A DNA stretch of 64,000 bases from Cranoglanis bouderius (lineage: Eukaryota > Chordata > Actinopteri > Siluriformes > Cranoglanididae), in the NCBI GenBank assembly GCA_023630585.1, contig CM042546.1:23510310-23574309 (forward strand), read 5' to 3'. The position numbers and the translations under genes were made by a program. The notes under the pieces were generated by a model. The model worked only from the letters and a program-made list of their open reading frames with translations, was not told the DNA's origin and made no database searches. This document shows, piece after piece, positions 22,801 through 35,100 of the stretch (its first letter is position 1; each line of letters opens with the position of its first letter).

Positions 22801-22999
22801 CATCGACAGTGCCAAACACTCTCCAAACTTGGTGCCTACAGCAACCAAACCTGACACAGTGCAAACAGAGTCTCTGTCTTACTCTCAGTATCTCAGCATG
22901 ATCAAATCTCAGATATCGTGTGCTAAAGACATCCATAATGCTCTGCTGGAATGCTCCAAGAAAATAGCGGGAAAGAGTCAGCAGCAAGGCATCCTTTAA
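19857..22999 (+). CDS. med29: med29, Mediator complex subunit 29 (complete, 4 exons)
   Basis: Mediator is the nuclear coactivator that links transcription factors to RNA polymerase II; MED29 (the vertebrate relative of fly Intersex) belongs to its tail/upper-middle part. Exons: 19857-20021, 20158-20216, 22401-22485 and 22772-22999 (TAA). They have GT-AG borders and matching phases, and give 178 residues. The start MSQQQQPPPANP is followed by a glutamine tract from a CAA repeat, then FDPVHRFKMLIPQLKESLQ. The conserved core is VQRFDKSLEEFYALCDQLEL, LRLAHECLSQSIDSAKHSPN and MIKSQISCAKDIHNALLECS. These match vertebrate MED29 closely. Intron 2 holds a Tc1 remnant and a SINE-like repeat; the exons are intact. 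AATAAA signals lie near 23088-23110. Confidence 0.96.
20275..21152 (+). mobile_element. Internally deleted Tc1-like element, TIR 'cagtggtgcttgaaa'
   Basis: TA-flanked, 878 bp, ends cagtggtgcttgaaac and (right) caagcaccactg. A decayed transposase C-terminal block is recognisable around 20640-20930 (DNDPKHTSH-like, then LNPIEMLW-like with stops). It is the same family as the host element at 48712-51119. It lies in med29 intron 2. Confidence 0.85.
21952..22110 (+). repeat. tRNA-derived SINE-like repeat
   Basis: gggggtggcatggtgtcaca begins a stretch shaped like a fish tRNA-derived SINE head, with an A-box-like start and a B-box-like 'agatttgatcctgaga', and ends in an (atga)n tail. It is degraded and is not a functional tRNA gene. 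It lies in med29 intron 2. Confidence 0.55.
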
Positions 23000-23689
23000 C
23001 GGTGCTCAGTTTCAGATGCTGTGAGTTTGCTTCAGCTTCATGTCATCAGATTCTCCTGAGAAGGAAAGAGTTTTTATATGGGGGTTTGTAAATAAAAATA
23101 AGAAAATAAAATTTTGGTTGCAAATTTTGTGTATGCACATACTTGGTTGCTTAATTAAACTGCTTAATTGTGATGCTGTTTGCAGTGATCAAGAATCTGG
23201 CATGTGTTTTTGTTTCTGAGCTTAGACATTATGCCATTTTCTATGACATATTCTGACAGGTCTATTTTTTTTTAATAAGTCATGCATAAAATTAAACTAA
23301 AATGAAAAACTAAATTGAAAGCATTATATTCAACCCTGGTCATCCATACACTGGACAACAGCTACAGTAAGTAACTTACTTTGCTATATAATTTAATATA
23401 TTTGGGATAAGTGAACAGGTGCATTAAAAAGTGCAGAATCTGTTTTCTTTTGTTAATATAATGTCAGCAACACATAAATATGATATAATATAATATAATA
23501 TACAATGAACCTACCCATGCTGTGCCACAGCACAAATTTGGAAGGGGAGGTGTTTCAGGTAGTGAGGATTAGGTTTATGGCTCAATTCAGTTGGCTGAGC
23601 CTCCACAAATACGCCATGTTGTGAAACTTATAAGGTCAATGACTGCTGGTGGTTTTTAAAATAGGGGAAGCGCAGGTGTCTGTTACTGA
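23000..23689. other. med29 3' UTR and intergenic, no gene seen
   Basis: AT-rich. Polyadenylation hexamers lie near 23088-23110. Nothing else is recognised. Confidence 0.5.
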
Positions 23690-24230
23690 AGTAAGTGAAC
23701 ACCTGACCATCACACCCATATGTGGTTCTTCCCTTATCACAAAGTGGGAAGCACAAAATTGTATCGGATATCTTTGTAGCATTAAAGTCTCCCTTCACTG
23801 GAATTAAGGGGTCCAAACGTGTTCCAGCATGACAAAGCCCCTGTGCACAAAACAAGCTCCAGAAAGACATGGTTTGCCGAGGCCGGTGTCAAACTCAAGT
23901 GTCCTGCACCGAACCCCGACCTCAACCCCACTGAACACTTTTGAGATGAATTTGAACTCTGACTTCAGGTCTGGAGCACAGTTGGAGTTCAAATTCATCT
24001 CAAAAGTAAACGTCACTAATGCTCTTGTGGCTGAATCGGCAGAAATCCTGCAGCATTGTTCCAAAATCTATTGGAAAGCCTTCCCAGATGAGTGGAGGCT
24101 GTGGGAGACCAAATCCATAATTATGGATAATTAATTGAGGCTGTGAGAGGCCAAATCCATATTAATTCCCATAGTGTTGGAATGGGATGTTCAACAAGCA
24201 CATAGGACTGTGATAGTCAGATGTACACAT
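23690..24230 (+). mobile_element. Tc1/mariner-like fossil, 'gtgaacacctgaccatcaca' family
   Basis: The ends read gtgaacacctgaccatcaca and, at the right, ctgtgatagtcagatgtaca. The plus strand encodes a fragment of a DDE transposase: FQHDKAPVHKTSSRKTWFAEAG-like sequence followed by PDLNPTEHF, then a stop. A 23-bp inverted duplication interrupts the normal sequence at 23937-24007. A second fragment of this family is at 44640-44752. Confidence 0.7.
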
Positions 24231-25362
24231 TCGTTTAGTCATGTAGTGAATATTTAAGTGATATCACAAAAGCAAACATGCTGTTGTATTGAATATCAGC
24301 ACGGCTGTGATTCGGCTGTAGTCACAAGGCTGCAGGTAATCCCAAATGTGCTGAACAGCACGATTGCGAGTGGGATATTGCTTTTATACAACAGTTCTAT
24401 AAACAAGAAATTAATATTGAGAACTGACATTTCAGACACAATATGGCCAAATATTTTGTTTATTTTTGCTCTGTCAATGTTGTTTCCAAAGAAGCCACAG
24501 CTTGGTACAGCATTGCATGTTGCCATGCAGCGCACAGACTGACTGACAGCCTGTAGTAAGTTAGCTACCATTTCAATGTAATAAAATATTGCTGGAATTG
24601 GAATATTAAGTAGCGGACACTGACAAGCGTAACAATAGAAACAGTAAAACGTACCAGTGCTCTTACACTAAATATCAGCACTCTTGGAATGCCATTTTTT
24701 CCAATCAAATTATTGGAACTGTTATGTAAGCAAACAAAAAAAAATTCCAAAATGAACACAAATAATCAAACAACTTTGTACTTACAATGAGCCTCATTTG
24801 TCAATCTTATAGTACAGTTATATGTAAATGTTTGCATAAGCCAAACCAAAGTAAAAATTTCCACAGGATTTACAAAAGTTAAAACAGATTTTCTTTGTAC
24901 TTGTGTGTGTACAGTGTGTTGATGACTGGCAATCACCCATAAATTGCCACATGTGTGAATGGCACAGCTGATATGCGTATGATGACGTCCACACTAGGAA
25001 GCAGCTTAAAACATACCAGATTGGTCACTTAGTGCTGGCTCTAATAAAGTGTTGTACAGCATTAAAAGAAGATGCTATGGAAAACTGAATTATACACCAC
25101 CTGAGCCACTGCATTCTGTCCTTCTTTTACACAGCAGCATTCTTAATTGAATGATTAGTCTTATTTGTTTTAATTTGTGTTGCTTTGTTATTATTATTAT
25201 TATTTTTACATATTTAATATTTCTTTAGTTAAGGCCTTTATTATGAAATGACTGGGTTTCACAAAATATTCGTTACATTTGTGTCAATAATTGAAATACA
25301 CAAGATTTTAAAACTTGACAGCATAATCTGCATATAGAAGTACAGTAACTCATTGCGATTTA
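24231..25362. other. Intergenic; left part of a possible split non-autonomous element from about 24787
   Basis: From about 24787 (aatgagcctcatttgtcaat) the sequence resembles the inverted counterpart of tgataaatggggcccaat at 27096-27113. The two may be the ends of one element split by the Tc1 copy at 25363-26920. No gene is recognised. Confidence 0.35.
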
Positions 25363-26920
25363 CAGTGGGTACAGAAAAGAATCACCCCTTTAAAATAATC
25401 ACATTTTGTTGCTTTTCAGCCTGAAATGAAGACGGACACAGTTTTTGTTTTATCCAGCTGTATTTACTCAGTGCAACTTATAACATCCAAGTGAAAGATG
25501 TAACACCAACATGTCAGAAAAAAAATTAAAAACCAGAATCACTGAGTTGGAAAAAGGCTCACCCCCCATTTTGTTGAACCACCTTTTGCTTTAATTACAG
25601 CCTTTAGTCTGTTGGGATATGTCTCTACTAACTTTGCACGTCTAGACTTTGCAATATTTGCCCACTCTTCTTTGCAGAACTGCTCAAGTTCAGTTAAATT
25701 TGATGGTGACCGTTTGTGGACTCCAGTCTTCAAGTCATTCCACAGATTTTCAATGGGGTTTAACTCTGGGCTCTGACTAGGCCATGCAAGGACATTCACC
25801 TTTTTCTCCTTCAACCACTGTGTGGTCAGTTTTGCTGTGTGCTTTGGGTCTTTGTCATGTTGGACGGTAAACCTTCTTCCCATTGACAATTTCTGGCAGA
25901 GGGCAGCAGATTTTACTCAAGAAAAAACTCATTTTCCTTCTATCCTGACAAGTGCTCCAGTCCCTGCTGCAGAGAAACACCCCATAACAGGATATTACCA
26001 CCTCTATGCTTTACTGTAGGAATGGTGTCATTTGGATGGTGAGCTGTATTGGATTTCCGCCAGACATATCATTTGGAGTTGAGGCCAAATAATTACATTT
26101 TAGTCTCATCTGACCATAACACCTTTTTCCATGTGGCCTCAGAATCTTCAAGGTGCGTTTTGGCAAAGCTCAGTCGTGGGTGGCTTTTTTCTTGCAACCC
26201 TCCCACACAAGCCACATTTGTAGAGAATTTGTGATATTGTTGTCACATGCACACAATGACCACTCTGTCATAAATTCCTGCAACTGCTTCAGAGTTACTG
26301 TAGGCCTCTTGGTAGCCTCTCTGACCAGTTTCCTCCTGGCTCTTTCATCCAGTTTGGAGTGACATCACTGGATCCAGGGAGGGTCTGTATTGTACCAAAT
26401 ACCTTCCACTTCTTAATAATAGACTTCACTGTGCTTCTAGGCATTGATAAAGCCTTTGAAATTTTTTTGTATCCATCTCCTGACTTGTGCCTGTCCACAA
26501 CTTTATCCCGGAGATCTTTTGACAGTGCCCATGGTTTTGTGGATTTGTTTGCTTCAGTTGCACTACCAAGCACTGGAATGCTCCAGCGCTCTTTTCATGC
26601 AGAGCTAATCAAAATGACCACAGATGATCACAGTTGAAAGTCAAATGGCTTTGTGTTCCATTGAGAAGGTGATTAGCTACACCTTATTGAGTTTACAAGT
26701 CATTTTTAGGAGGGGGGTGATCCTTTTTCCAACTCAGTGAATTTGGTTTTTTATTTATTTTTATTTTTTTTCTTACATGTTGGTGTTATATCTTTCACTT
26801 GGATGTTATAAGTTGCACTGAGTAAATACAGCTGGATAAAACAAAAACTGTGTCCGTCTTCATCTCAGGCTGAAAAGTGTAATTATTTTAAAGGAGGATG
26901 ATTCTTTTCTATACCCACTG
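25363..26920 (-). mobile_element. Tc1-like transposon, TIR 'cagtgggtacagaaaagaat'
   Basis: TA-flanked, 1.56 kb, ends cagtgggtacagaaaagaat and (right) ttctatacccactg. The minus strand holds an N-terminal HTH (KPWALSKDLRDKVVDRHKSG, then GYKKISKALSMPRSTVKSII; 26295-26573) and a C-terminal block (FTVQHDKDPKHTAKLTTQWL, SPELNPIENLWNDL, ending KAKGGSTKW; 25539-25889). The centre with the first catalytic Asp is frame-broken. The sister copy lies at 42753-44207. Confidence 0.9.
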
Positions 26921-27467
26921 TATATTATTTGAAGCACTTGAGATTTACATTACTTAGTTTTCTTATGTACACTCAGGAGCATGAATAGGATACGAATATT
27001 TTCTGTTAAAAAAAATTAAGGCTTTCAGGAATACCAGATTTCTTTGTGTAAATGCTTCTACAAACGAATTCCGAACAAATCTGTTCGTATCCAACATGAT
27101 AAATGGGGCCCAATATATTTAAAATATTTACCAATTACAAAGATAAAATAACAAGCTATACTATTCGTGTAAAACTGTTATGGGTAAGGATAATAACAAA
27201 GTAGTGCAGCTCTGAGAGTCTGTCTGGTGCTAATATTGCTAAGTGATGTCAGTCTTGTTCATTACCATTTCAGTGATTGTCAGTTGGTTACGAGGTTCCG
27301 CCCCTTTGAGAGGTCTTCTAATGAGAAGAGAAGCTGTGTGTCCAGGCAGGACAAACGGAGAGCACACTGTTCAATAAACGCTGAGATCATTTTTTCTATG
27401 CAAACCATACACCCACATTCCCATTCATGCTCAGAGATGCACTGACTGAATGTAGTGTTGATGTATA
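26921..27467. other. Intergenic, right part of possible split repeat; no gene seen
   Basis: 27001-27113 ends in tgataaatggggcccaat, also found at 62437-62454. The rest is unremarkable. Confidence 0.35.
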
Positions 27468-28975
27468 CAGGTGCATCTCAATAAATTAGAATGTCGTGGA
27501 AAAGTTCATTTATTTCAGTAATTCAACTCAAATTGTGAAACTCGTGTATTAAATAAATTCAGTGCACACAGACTGAAGTAGTTTAAGTCTTTGGTTCTTT
27601 TAATTGTGATGATTTTGACTCACATTTAACAAAAACCCACCAATTCACTATCTCAACAAATTAGAATACTTCATAAGACCAATAAAAAAAACATTTTTAG
27701 TGAATTGTTGGCCTTCTGGAAAGTATGTTCATTTACTGTACATGTACTCAATACTTGGTAGGGGCTCCTTTTGCTTTAATTACTGCCTCAATTCGGCGTG
27801 GCATGGAGGTGATCAGTTTGTGGCACTGCTGAGGTGGTATGGAAGCCCAGGTTTCTTTGACAGTGGCCTTCAGCTCATCTGCATTTTTTGGTCTCTTGTT
27901 TCTCATTTTCCTCTTGACAATACCCCATAGATTCTCTATAGGGTTCAGGTCTGGTGAGTTTGCTGGCCAGTCAAGCACACCAACACCATGGTCATTTAAC
28001 CAACTTTTGGTGCTTTTGGCAGTGTGGGCAGGTGCCAAATCCTGCTGGAAAATGAAATCAGCATCTTCAAAAAGCTGGTCAGCAGAAGGAAGCATGAAGT
28101 GCTCCAAACTTTCTTGGTAAACGGGTACAGTGACTTTGGTTTTCAAAAAACACAATGGACCAACACCAGCAGATGACATTGCACCCCAAATCATCACAGA
28201 CTGTGGAAACTTAACACTGGACTTCAAGCAACTTGGGCTATGAGCTTCTCCACCCTTCCTCCAGACTCTAGGACCTTGGTTTCCAAATGAAATACAAAAC
28301 TTGCTCTCATCTGAAAAGAGGACTTTGGACCACTGGTCAACAGTCCAGTTCTTCTTCTCCTTAGCCCAGGTAAGACGCCTCTGACGTTGTCTGTGGTTCA
28401 GGAGTGGCTTAAAAAGAGGAATACGACAACTGTAGCCAAATTCCTTGACACGTCTGTGTGTGGTGGCTCTTGATGCCTTGACCCCAGCCTCAGTCCATTC
28501 CTTGTGAAGTTCACTCAAATTCTTGAATTGATTTTGCTTGACAATCCTCATAAGGCTGCGGTTCTCTCGGTTGGTTGTGCATCTTTTTCTTCCACACTTT
28601 TTCCTTCCACTCAACTTTCTGTTAACATGCTTGGATACAGCACTCTGTGAACAGCCAGCTTCTTTGGCAATGAATGTTTGTGGCTTACCTAGTGAACCAA
28701 ACTGAGAGACCATTTTGAAGGCTCAGGAAACCTTTGCAGGTGTTTTGAGTTGATTAGCTGATTGGCATGTCACCATATTCTAATTTGTTGAGATAGTGAA
28801 TTGGTGGGTTTTTGTTAAATGTGAGTCAAAATCATCACAATTAAAAGAACCAAAGACTTAAACTACTTCAGTCTGTGGCATTGAATTTATTTAATACACA
28901 AGTTTCACAATTTGAGTTGAATTACTGATATAAATGAACTTTTCCACGACATTCTAATTTATTGAGATGCACCTG
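27468..28975 (-). mobile_element. Full-length Tc1-like transposon with intact transposase (copy A)
   Basis: TA-flanked, 1508 bp, with long terminal inverted repeats of about 190-200 bp that begin caggtgcatctcaataaatt. It carries one uninterrupted transposase gene on the minus strand. Copy B at 49248-50756 is nearly identical. Preserved ends, target duplication and coding capacity together suggest recent activity. It lies between med29 and rrp8. Confidence 0.95.
27748..28713 (-). CDS. Tc1-like transposase, 321 aa, DD34E (copy A)
   Basis: Cut-and-paste transposase that would bind the terminal repeats and excise the element at TA sites. The N-terminal part has helix-turn-helix character (about residues 10-35, KPQTFIAKEAGCSQSAVSKH) and a second basic HTH region, with a GRKR stretch at 41-44. 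The catalytic core has Asp135 (LFSDESKF), Asp225 (FIFQQDLAPAH) and Glu260 (SPDLNPIENLW). The 34 residues between Asp225 and Glu260 make it a DD34E enzyme. It ends AKGAPTKY, typical of the family. Known active Tc1 transposases are about 340 residues, so this is slightly short at the N-terminus. Start and stop are intact. Activity is inferred, not shown. Confidence 0.93.
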   Translation of the reverse strand: MVSQFGSLGKPQTFIAKEAGCSQSAVSKHVNRKLSGRKKCGRKRCTTNRENRSLMRIVKQNQFKNLSELHKEWTEAGVKASRATTHRRVKEFGYSCRIPLFKPLLNHRQRQRRLTWAKEKKNWTVDQWSKVLFSDESKFCISFGNQGPRVWRKGGEAHSPSCLKSSVKFPQSVMIWGAMSSAGVGPLCFLKTKVTVPVYQESLEHFMLPSADQLFEDADFIFQQDLAPAHTAKSTKSWLNDHGVGVLDWPANSPDLNPIENLWGIVKRKMRNKRPKNADELKATVKETWASIPPQQCHKLITSMPRRIEAVIKAKGAPTKY

Positions 28976-30296
28976 TATATGTGTGTGTGACCAATCACGT
29001 GTGATAACATTCTCCATTTTAATACATTTAATACATGCATTTTAATAACAGACAACATAAAGGCAGAATGTAGGATTTGTAAGGTAAAAATATCACATGG
29101 AGCAGGTCTACTGACAGCCTTCACAGCCATATTAGAATTGTATATCAACAGTGCAGTAATTGGTTTGTGTTTTGGATAGTTCAACAGAAATTAAACGTTC
29201 ACTACACATGTGTAATAGTGTTTGAGTGACACGTGACCAGTTGTCATGGCAACGTCGGGTCACGGAAAGACTTAGACACGTATACGTACGCTATAGAAAT
29301 CAAAGATACACAAATTGGCCATGGCCAGTGAAAAAGTGCGGGGGACGAATTTACGTTTTATCAGAAGTGGATTGTACGCCCATGATAAAGCCAGCACTAA
29401 AAGCTGCAATACATGTATAAATAAATACACCACAATATCATAATATCTCTCTCCAGCAGCGACAGAAGAGAGTAGAATCATTCCCTGTAACATGGACCGG
29501 TGAGCACTGAGTACACATCACACTCATTCATTTTCCCTGTCTTCAGTCGGCAGTGACGGCGGTTGTCAGGGGCGAAAGTATCTTCACAAGCGGAAGCTAC
29601 TAATACTGATCGTTGATCCTGGTTAAGACAGTTTTCGTCTAGCCCTCAGTCAATAAGGAATATTATTTCCAATTTTGTATTCAAAGTGGGTGGTCGCCAT
29701 TAAAAAAAGGTAATTACAACATCATAACTACCAATTAAGTTATTGGAGTATATAGAGTATTCCAGTTACTGCAAGAGAATTTGTTGTGCTAACTGATTAA
29801 GTTCCTAACAAAATTTAAAATACTTTTACACATGATGTACAAGTTATTTCGAAATGCCACAAAATGTGGAGTAATGTCGTGAAATGACGACAGATCGGGC
29901 AGAGTCGTAAAGCATAAAGAATAGCGCATGCGTGGACTAAATCGGGCAGGAGACGGAGCGGGTAAGCGTCATAACCCGGATGCACGCAGTCCCCACGTGT
30001 TGTCCCTGTGAATGCAGGTTGAATGCTGGCGTCTTAGCGACTGATGTACTTGAGTGAATAATTAACAGGAGAATTCGTTTTATTTTGGATAAATTTCAAC
30101 TCTAATTATACTCAGGATTTTCACTGTGAGTAATTTTATATCAGAAAGTAGGTGAGTTGATTAGCTGTCATTTACCTTAGTCAAGCGTCATTAGCTATGT
30201 TAGCTAGCTACAAAAGTACAGTGGTGGATTTTGCTGTATTATTGTAAGTTGCTGAATTTCTGTATTTATGCCCAGGGGTTTGGTGTCATCGCAGAC
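28976..30296 (+). promoter_or_regulatory. rrp8 upstream region with X-box and NRF1-like motifs
   Basis: 29240-29253 is GTTGTCATGGCAAC, a full fit to the RFX-factor X-box consensus (GTHNYYATRRNAAC). 29924-29933 is GCGCATGCGT, an NRF1-like site in a locally GC-richer stretch, which fits a housekeeping promoter for rrp8. A 5' UTR exon ending near 30147 (aaagtag|gtgagt) spliced to an acceptor at about 30274 (atgcccag) is plausible. An isolated ATG-GAC-CG|gtgagc at 29492 is also donor-like. All of this is motif reading without expression evidence. Confidence 0.4.
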
Positions 30297-32120
30297 ATGT
30301 TCGCAGAGGAGGAATGGACTGATAACATGCCAGATAATGAACAGACCTGCTCTGTAGTGAAGGCCAAGCCTTTTGCTGAGAAGGTAGTTTTCTAGCATGT
30401 TAAACATAATAACTTTTGGTTTTTATTAATATTTCTATTGTGCAGCAAAACCTTTTAGCTTTTTGTTAGACTTTTGTCCATAAGGCCATGTGCCATCGCT
30501 TTAAACAAAAATGGTTCTGTTGTGCTTTGGCTTGACTATGTTGTGTCTTAATATTGTTGTTTCTACATAAAAAAAACAACTATAATTATTTGTCTTCATT
30601 GCCCCCCTAAACAGCAAAAGGCAATCAGCAGGCATTGCCTTAAGCGAACTCTCCAGACCTTAGGGTCTGCCCCAGACTGGCAGTGTATAAAACCTTCTGT
30701 GGGTAGTGATGAGGAAACAGAAGAAACTCCTGTACACCTTTTCAAGAAGAAGAAGAAGCAAAGGTGCAAAAAACAGAAGAAAACTTCTGGTACAGGGATT
30801 GAAGGAGACATGGGCAGGGAAACAGATATACTGCAGAAACCTGTGAAGAAGCGACAAGTGAAGCTTAACGTGGACACCGCCAACACTGAAAGAAGTAGAA
30901 TCCAAGCAGATTAGACATTGTCCATTTTGTCTTGATATCTCGTAATTACAATTATCTCATGTTTTGCAGGTTCTAAAGTGTTGTATAATGCAGTAGAAGC
31001 TTCTACTGATAAAAGATTGAGCCGGCAACAGTGGAAGAATAAAATGAAGAACAAGAGACAGTGCAAGAATAAATTCCTTCTCAGTTCAGCTGGAGCTGAA
31101 GATCTTAAATTGGAGGAAAAGTTTAGGCAGGCGCAGGACTTCTCAACAGCAGGGAAAATGCAGAATAATGATTCGTCACTTTGCAAAATGGCATCAGTGG
31201 AGAAGAATGATAATGTACCCTTGAGTACAGAAGTGTCTGAAAAAACCCAGTCTGTTGCAAAAAATGTAAACAAAGACACACATCAGTTAACACCTATAAA
31301 CCCGGTCCGTAATGAGTTGATGACAAATGCACAAATGCAATGTGAAAAACAAAGGCCTGCCAATGTGGATAAAAAGTCTTGGCTCCAGGCTAAGAAATTG
31401 CGGACTTTTTTAAACATCCATGCCACACAAAACAAAGAGAAACTAAGTGATGCAAATCTTGAACAGGAAAAAGAAGATTTCAGACAAGTCGGTGAATGTC
31501 AAATGGACCGCTCCAGTGCCTTAAGGTCCCGGATGGAGAAACGTTTACAATCGGCCCGGTTCCGCTACATAAATGAACTGCTTTACACATCAACAAGTAG
31601 TGAAGCCAAACATATATTTAAGCAGGACCCTGATGCCATCAGGATTTATCATAGAGGCTACACTGAACAAGTGAAACACTGGCCTGCAAACCCAGTGGAT
31701 TCCATCATCTCCTATATTCGGCAAAGGTGAGAGAAGTTGATTCTTTTTGATTCTGTCTTTTAAGTCAGTGGTTCTCTGGGGTCTGTGACTTGATTTTATC
31801 ATAGTGATGAAAGTCACAACCCACCATTAATGTAGTTATAATGTTTATTATTCAGTTTTAGTTATCTTATTTGACTGAGCACTTGAATGGTTTTCAATTC
31901 ATTCAAAATTAAGGCTTATAAATGTCAGCAATTTTAAAAATGTTCCCTGTTGGTGGAAAGTTCAGGGAAAAAGCGCTCTAGCTCCAGCAAATCTTCAAAC
32001 AATTGTTGCACACATTTAAATAATGAGTAGAGCATTTGCATTATGTTACTACTTTTAACTCATAATTCCTTTAGCCTTCTGAGCAAAGTGCTTAAAAATA
32101 CCTTTTAACAGTGGTTGGGG

Positions 32121-32152
<32 letters not shown>

Positions 32153-35100
32153 TCATCAGATCTTCATCTTTGGTAATAGCAGACTTTGGCTGTGGAGATT
32201 GCAAGATTGCACGGAGTGTGAAGAACAAAGTGCACTGCTTTGATTTGGCTCCCGTTTGTGACCTTGTCACTGCCTGTGATATGGCCAATGTAAGTTTTTT
32301 TTTAATTTTTAATTTATTTTATTTATTTATTTGTTTGTTTGTTTGTTTTTTTAAATCTGACATTTTATTACATATCAGGCTTTCAGATTTCCCTCAGTTT
32401 CCCTCAGTTTTCTCCCTACAGAAGTTTGTCTGTCGTTTCTGGTTCCATTTGTCATTCTGTTCGCATGGCACTTGCTTGTATAATTTATTCATGACGTAAA
32501 GCTATGGATTTACCACCACTGTTTAAAAACCTTACACATGATTATGGGTTGTATAGACTAGTCGACTGATGCATTCACTAGTTGCTGCAGTGGGGAGCTG
32601 GTGGGGTGGTGGGAAAACAGTAGTGAAACATAGCGTAAAGAAAGCAGCCTAAATATACTTTGTTAGTCTGAAAAATTTTAGACTACACGAAGCCTATTTT
32701 CCAGTAAACTGCATGGTGCAAGACTAGGCTGGGAAAAAAATAGTTTTCTTTTGTTTTAATGAAATGTTATTACTTTGTATGACGTTTAGAGGTGTGCACA
32801 GGACTATTTTTTTAAAACCGCTTCCACCTGCTCCCGAGGAATTGTGACTAATCCTGCCGACTCCAACAGTTATTTTGTTGTCTTTTAAAGCTAAATGTGA
32901 AATAAAATGTAAATGTGTCATAGTGAATTGTGACCAGTGCTGTGCAAATTAGCGATCATGGCCATGGGTTGCATGTCACTATCCAATCCCTCTGAGCTAG
33001 TAGGGATATAAAGTCTACACACTCCTATTAAAATGTCAGGTTTTTGTGATGTAAAAAAAAAATAAACCAAGATAAATCATGTCAGAACTTTTTGAAACAA
33101 TCAAAGGGTGATTCATCAAATTATTAGTTTAGGGATGTGCACACTTATGCAACCAGGTTAACTTTTTTATTTTTTCTATTTTTCCATAAAATGTTTCTGA
33201 TTGTTTTTCACTTAATTTTTATACTTTGTAATTTCACATTGAAGGTGGAAAAAATTCTGATATGATTTATCTTAGTTTCATATTTTTACATCTCAAAAAC
33301 CTGCCATTTTAACAGGGGTGTGTAGACTTTATATCCATTGTACAGAAGAGCATTTTTGTCATGTATTGTGTGTAAGAATAAAACACTGGAGAAGCAAGTT
33401 TTGTGCACCAGCTTTTACTTTAGTCAAATCTGCCAGAACTCATTAGTATGCTGTGTTCAATACATCTAAATGGCAGATTTCTGACAGTTTTTAGATGCTA
33501 CTGAGGCCAGAGTTGAATATATGACAGTTCATTGTCATTTCATTGATGGTTCAGGATCACTGTCAGCCTTGAACAGATGCTAAAGATGCTGAAAAGATGA
33601 AGTATCCCCCAGTCAAGGAAGGCCTGTCATTGAGCTATAAATAGTTCACTATTGATACACATGTGCGGTATCAGTTCCTGAACCACTGATTTCAACCAAG
33701 CCAGGCTGTTCACATGAGTGGATTTTAAGTATTGGAACATCCTTAAATAGTGTATCCGCATTTAACAGACTAATAAACCATATGAAAAATAGTGATGTTC
33801 TGAATCTTTTTTGCTTAAACTGTCAAAGATGACTTGTCAACTACTTGTGTGAATTATTTGTTGACCAGTACAAATTAGTTATTTGTACCTTGGGAGTAAC
33901 ATTGATTGGGTGAGTAAGTTCCCTGTGGTAGTGTCTTGGTATTACCTTTGTCCCCTCTCTTACATTTGAGCCTCATAGTAGGACACTCAAAAATACTTCC
34001 TCCCCATCTATTGAACATGAAGTGATAATATATAATTTAGTTCTATTTATTCTGACTATTTTTGCCTCCAAAAATCAAGGCAGGTAAAAGGAACAAAGTT
34101 CTGGAGCTGTAGGTCCAGAGACAAAAGTTCTCTTTACTCCTGAGTAAACACATCAGTTCTTTGTAAGCCCTTTATTGTGCTAGTCCATTAAAACACTATA
34201 TGGTGCCGTACAGTCCAAAATTTTAGTGCTCAAGTTATAAATTATAATTATTTAAAAGTGACTACAAATCTTGAATGATATAATAAAATTTGTTAGGACA
34301 AGCTAAACAAACTTTTTTTTTTTTTTTTTTTTTTACTGTTAATCTTAGGGAGGCAAATAACTTGTGCTCACATTGGGCTATATCGTTTTGAGAGATCAAC
34401 AATCAAACTATATAGGGCTGTAAATGTCAAGAAGCCTTGTCAGACTTTGTAGACAATGTGAAAGGACCTGGCAGCCAATTATGAATGTGGTGTTCTTTTT
34501 TTTTTCTTTTCTTTTTTTTACTGAATCTTCATGCAATGCAGAAAAACCATACATTAGGTCATTCCTGCACCACTACCTAATGCAATGTTTTGCACATTTT
34601 GTGGCATTCTAATTAAGGGCATGCCATAAGATGGTTTTATTGATCTGATCATGTACTTATGTTTATTGGTTTGTGTCTGTCCAGGTGCCACTTTGTGACT
34701 CCACAGTTGATATTGCAGTCTTTTGTCTCTCCCTTATGGGGACCAACCTTACAGACTTTTTGGCCGAGGCAAACCGAGTTCTGCTGATGGGGTAATTTTG
34801 TACTTTGATGTCTTTTAAAAGTGTTAAAATGTCCCTGGGTTCCATTTCTATAAAATTTTCTATAAAAACAATTCTTGCTTTGTGAAATGTAAATAAAAAC
34901 AGTATGCAATGATTTGCTAATCTCATAAATCCATATGTTGTTCAGAATAGAACATAGAAAACATATCAAATGAGAAACTGAGTAAATGTACCATTTTAAG
35001 AAAAAAAGGTAATTTTGAATTTGATGGCCGCAACACGTCTGAAAAAAATTGGGACGGGGCAACAAAAGGCTGGAAAAGTAAATGTTTCTAAAAAGAAACA

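Noticed and set aside
22751..22987. Minus-strand open frame of 78 codons
   Set aside because: It is antisense to med29 exon 4, which matches MED29 on the plus strand.
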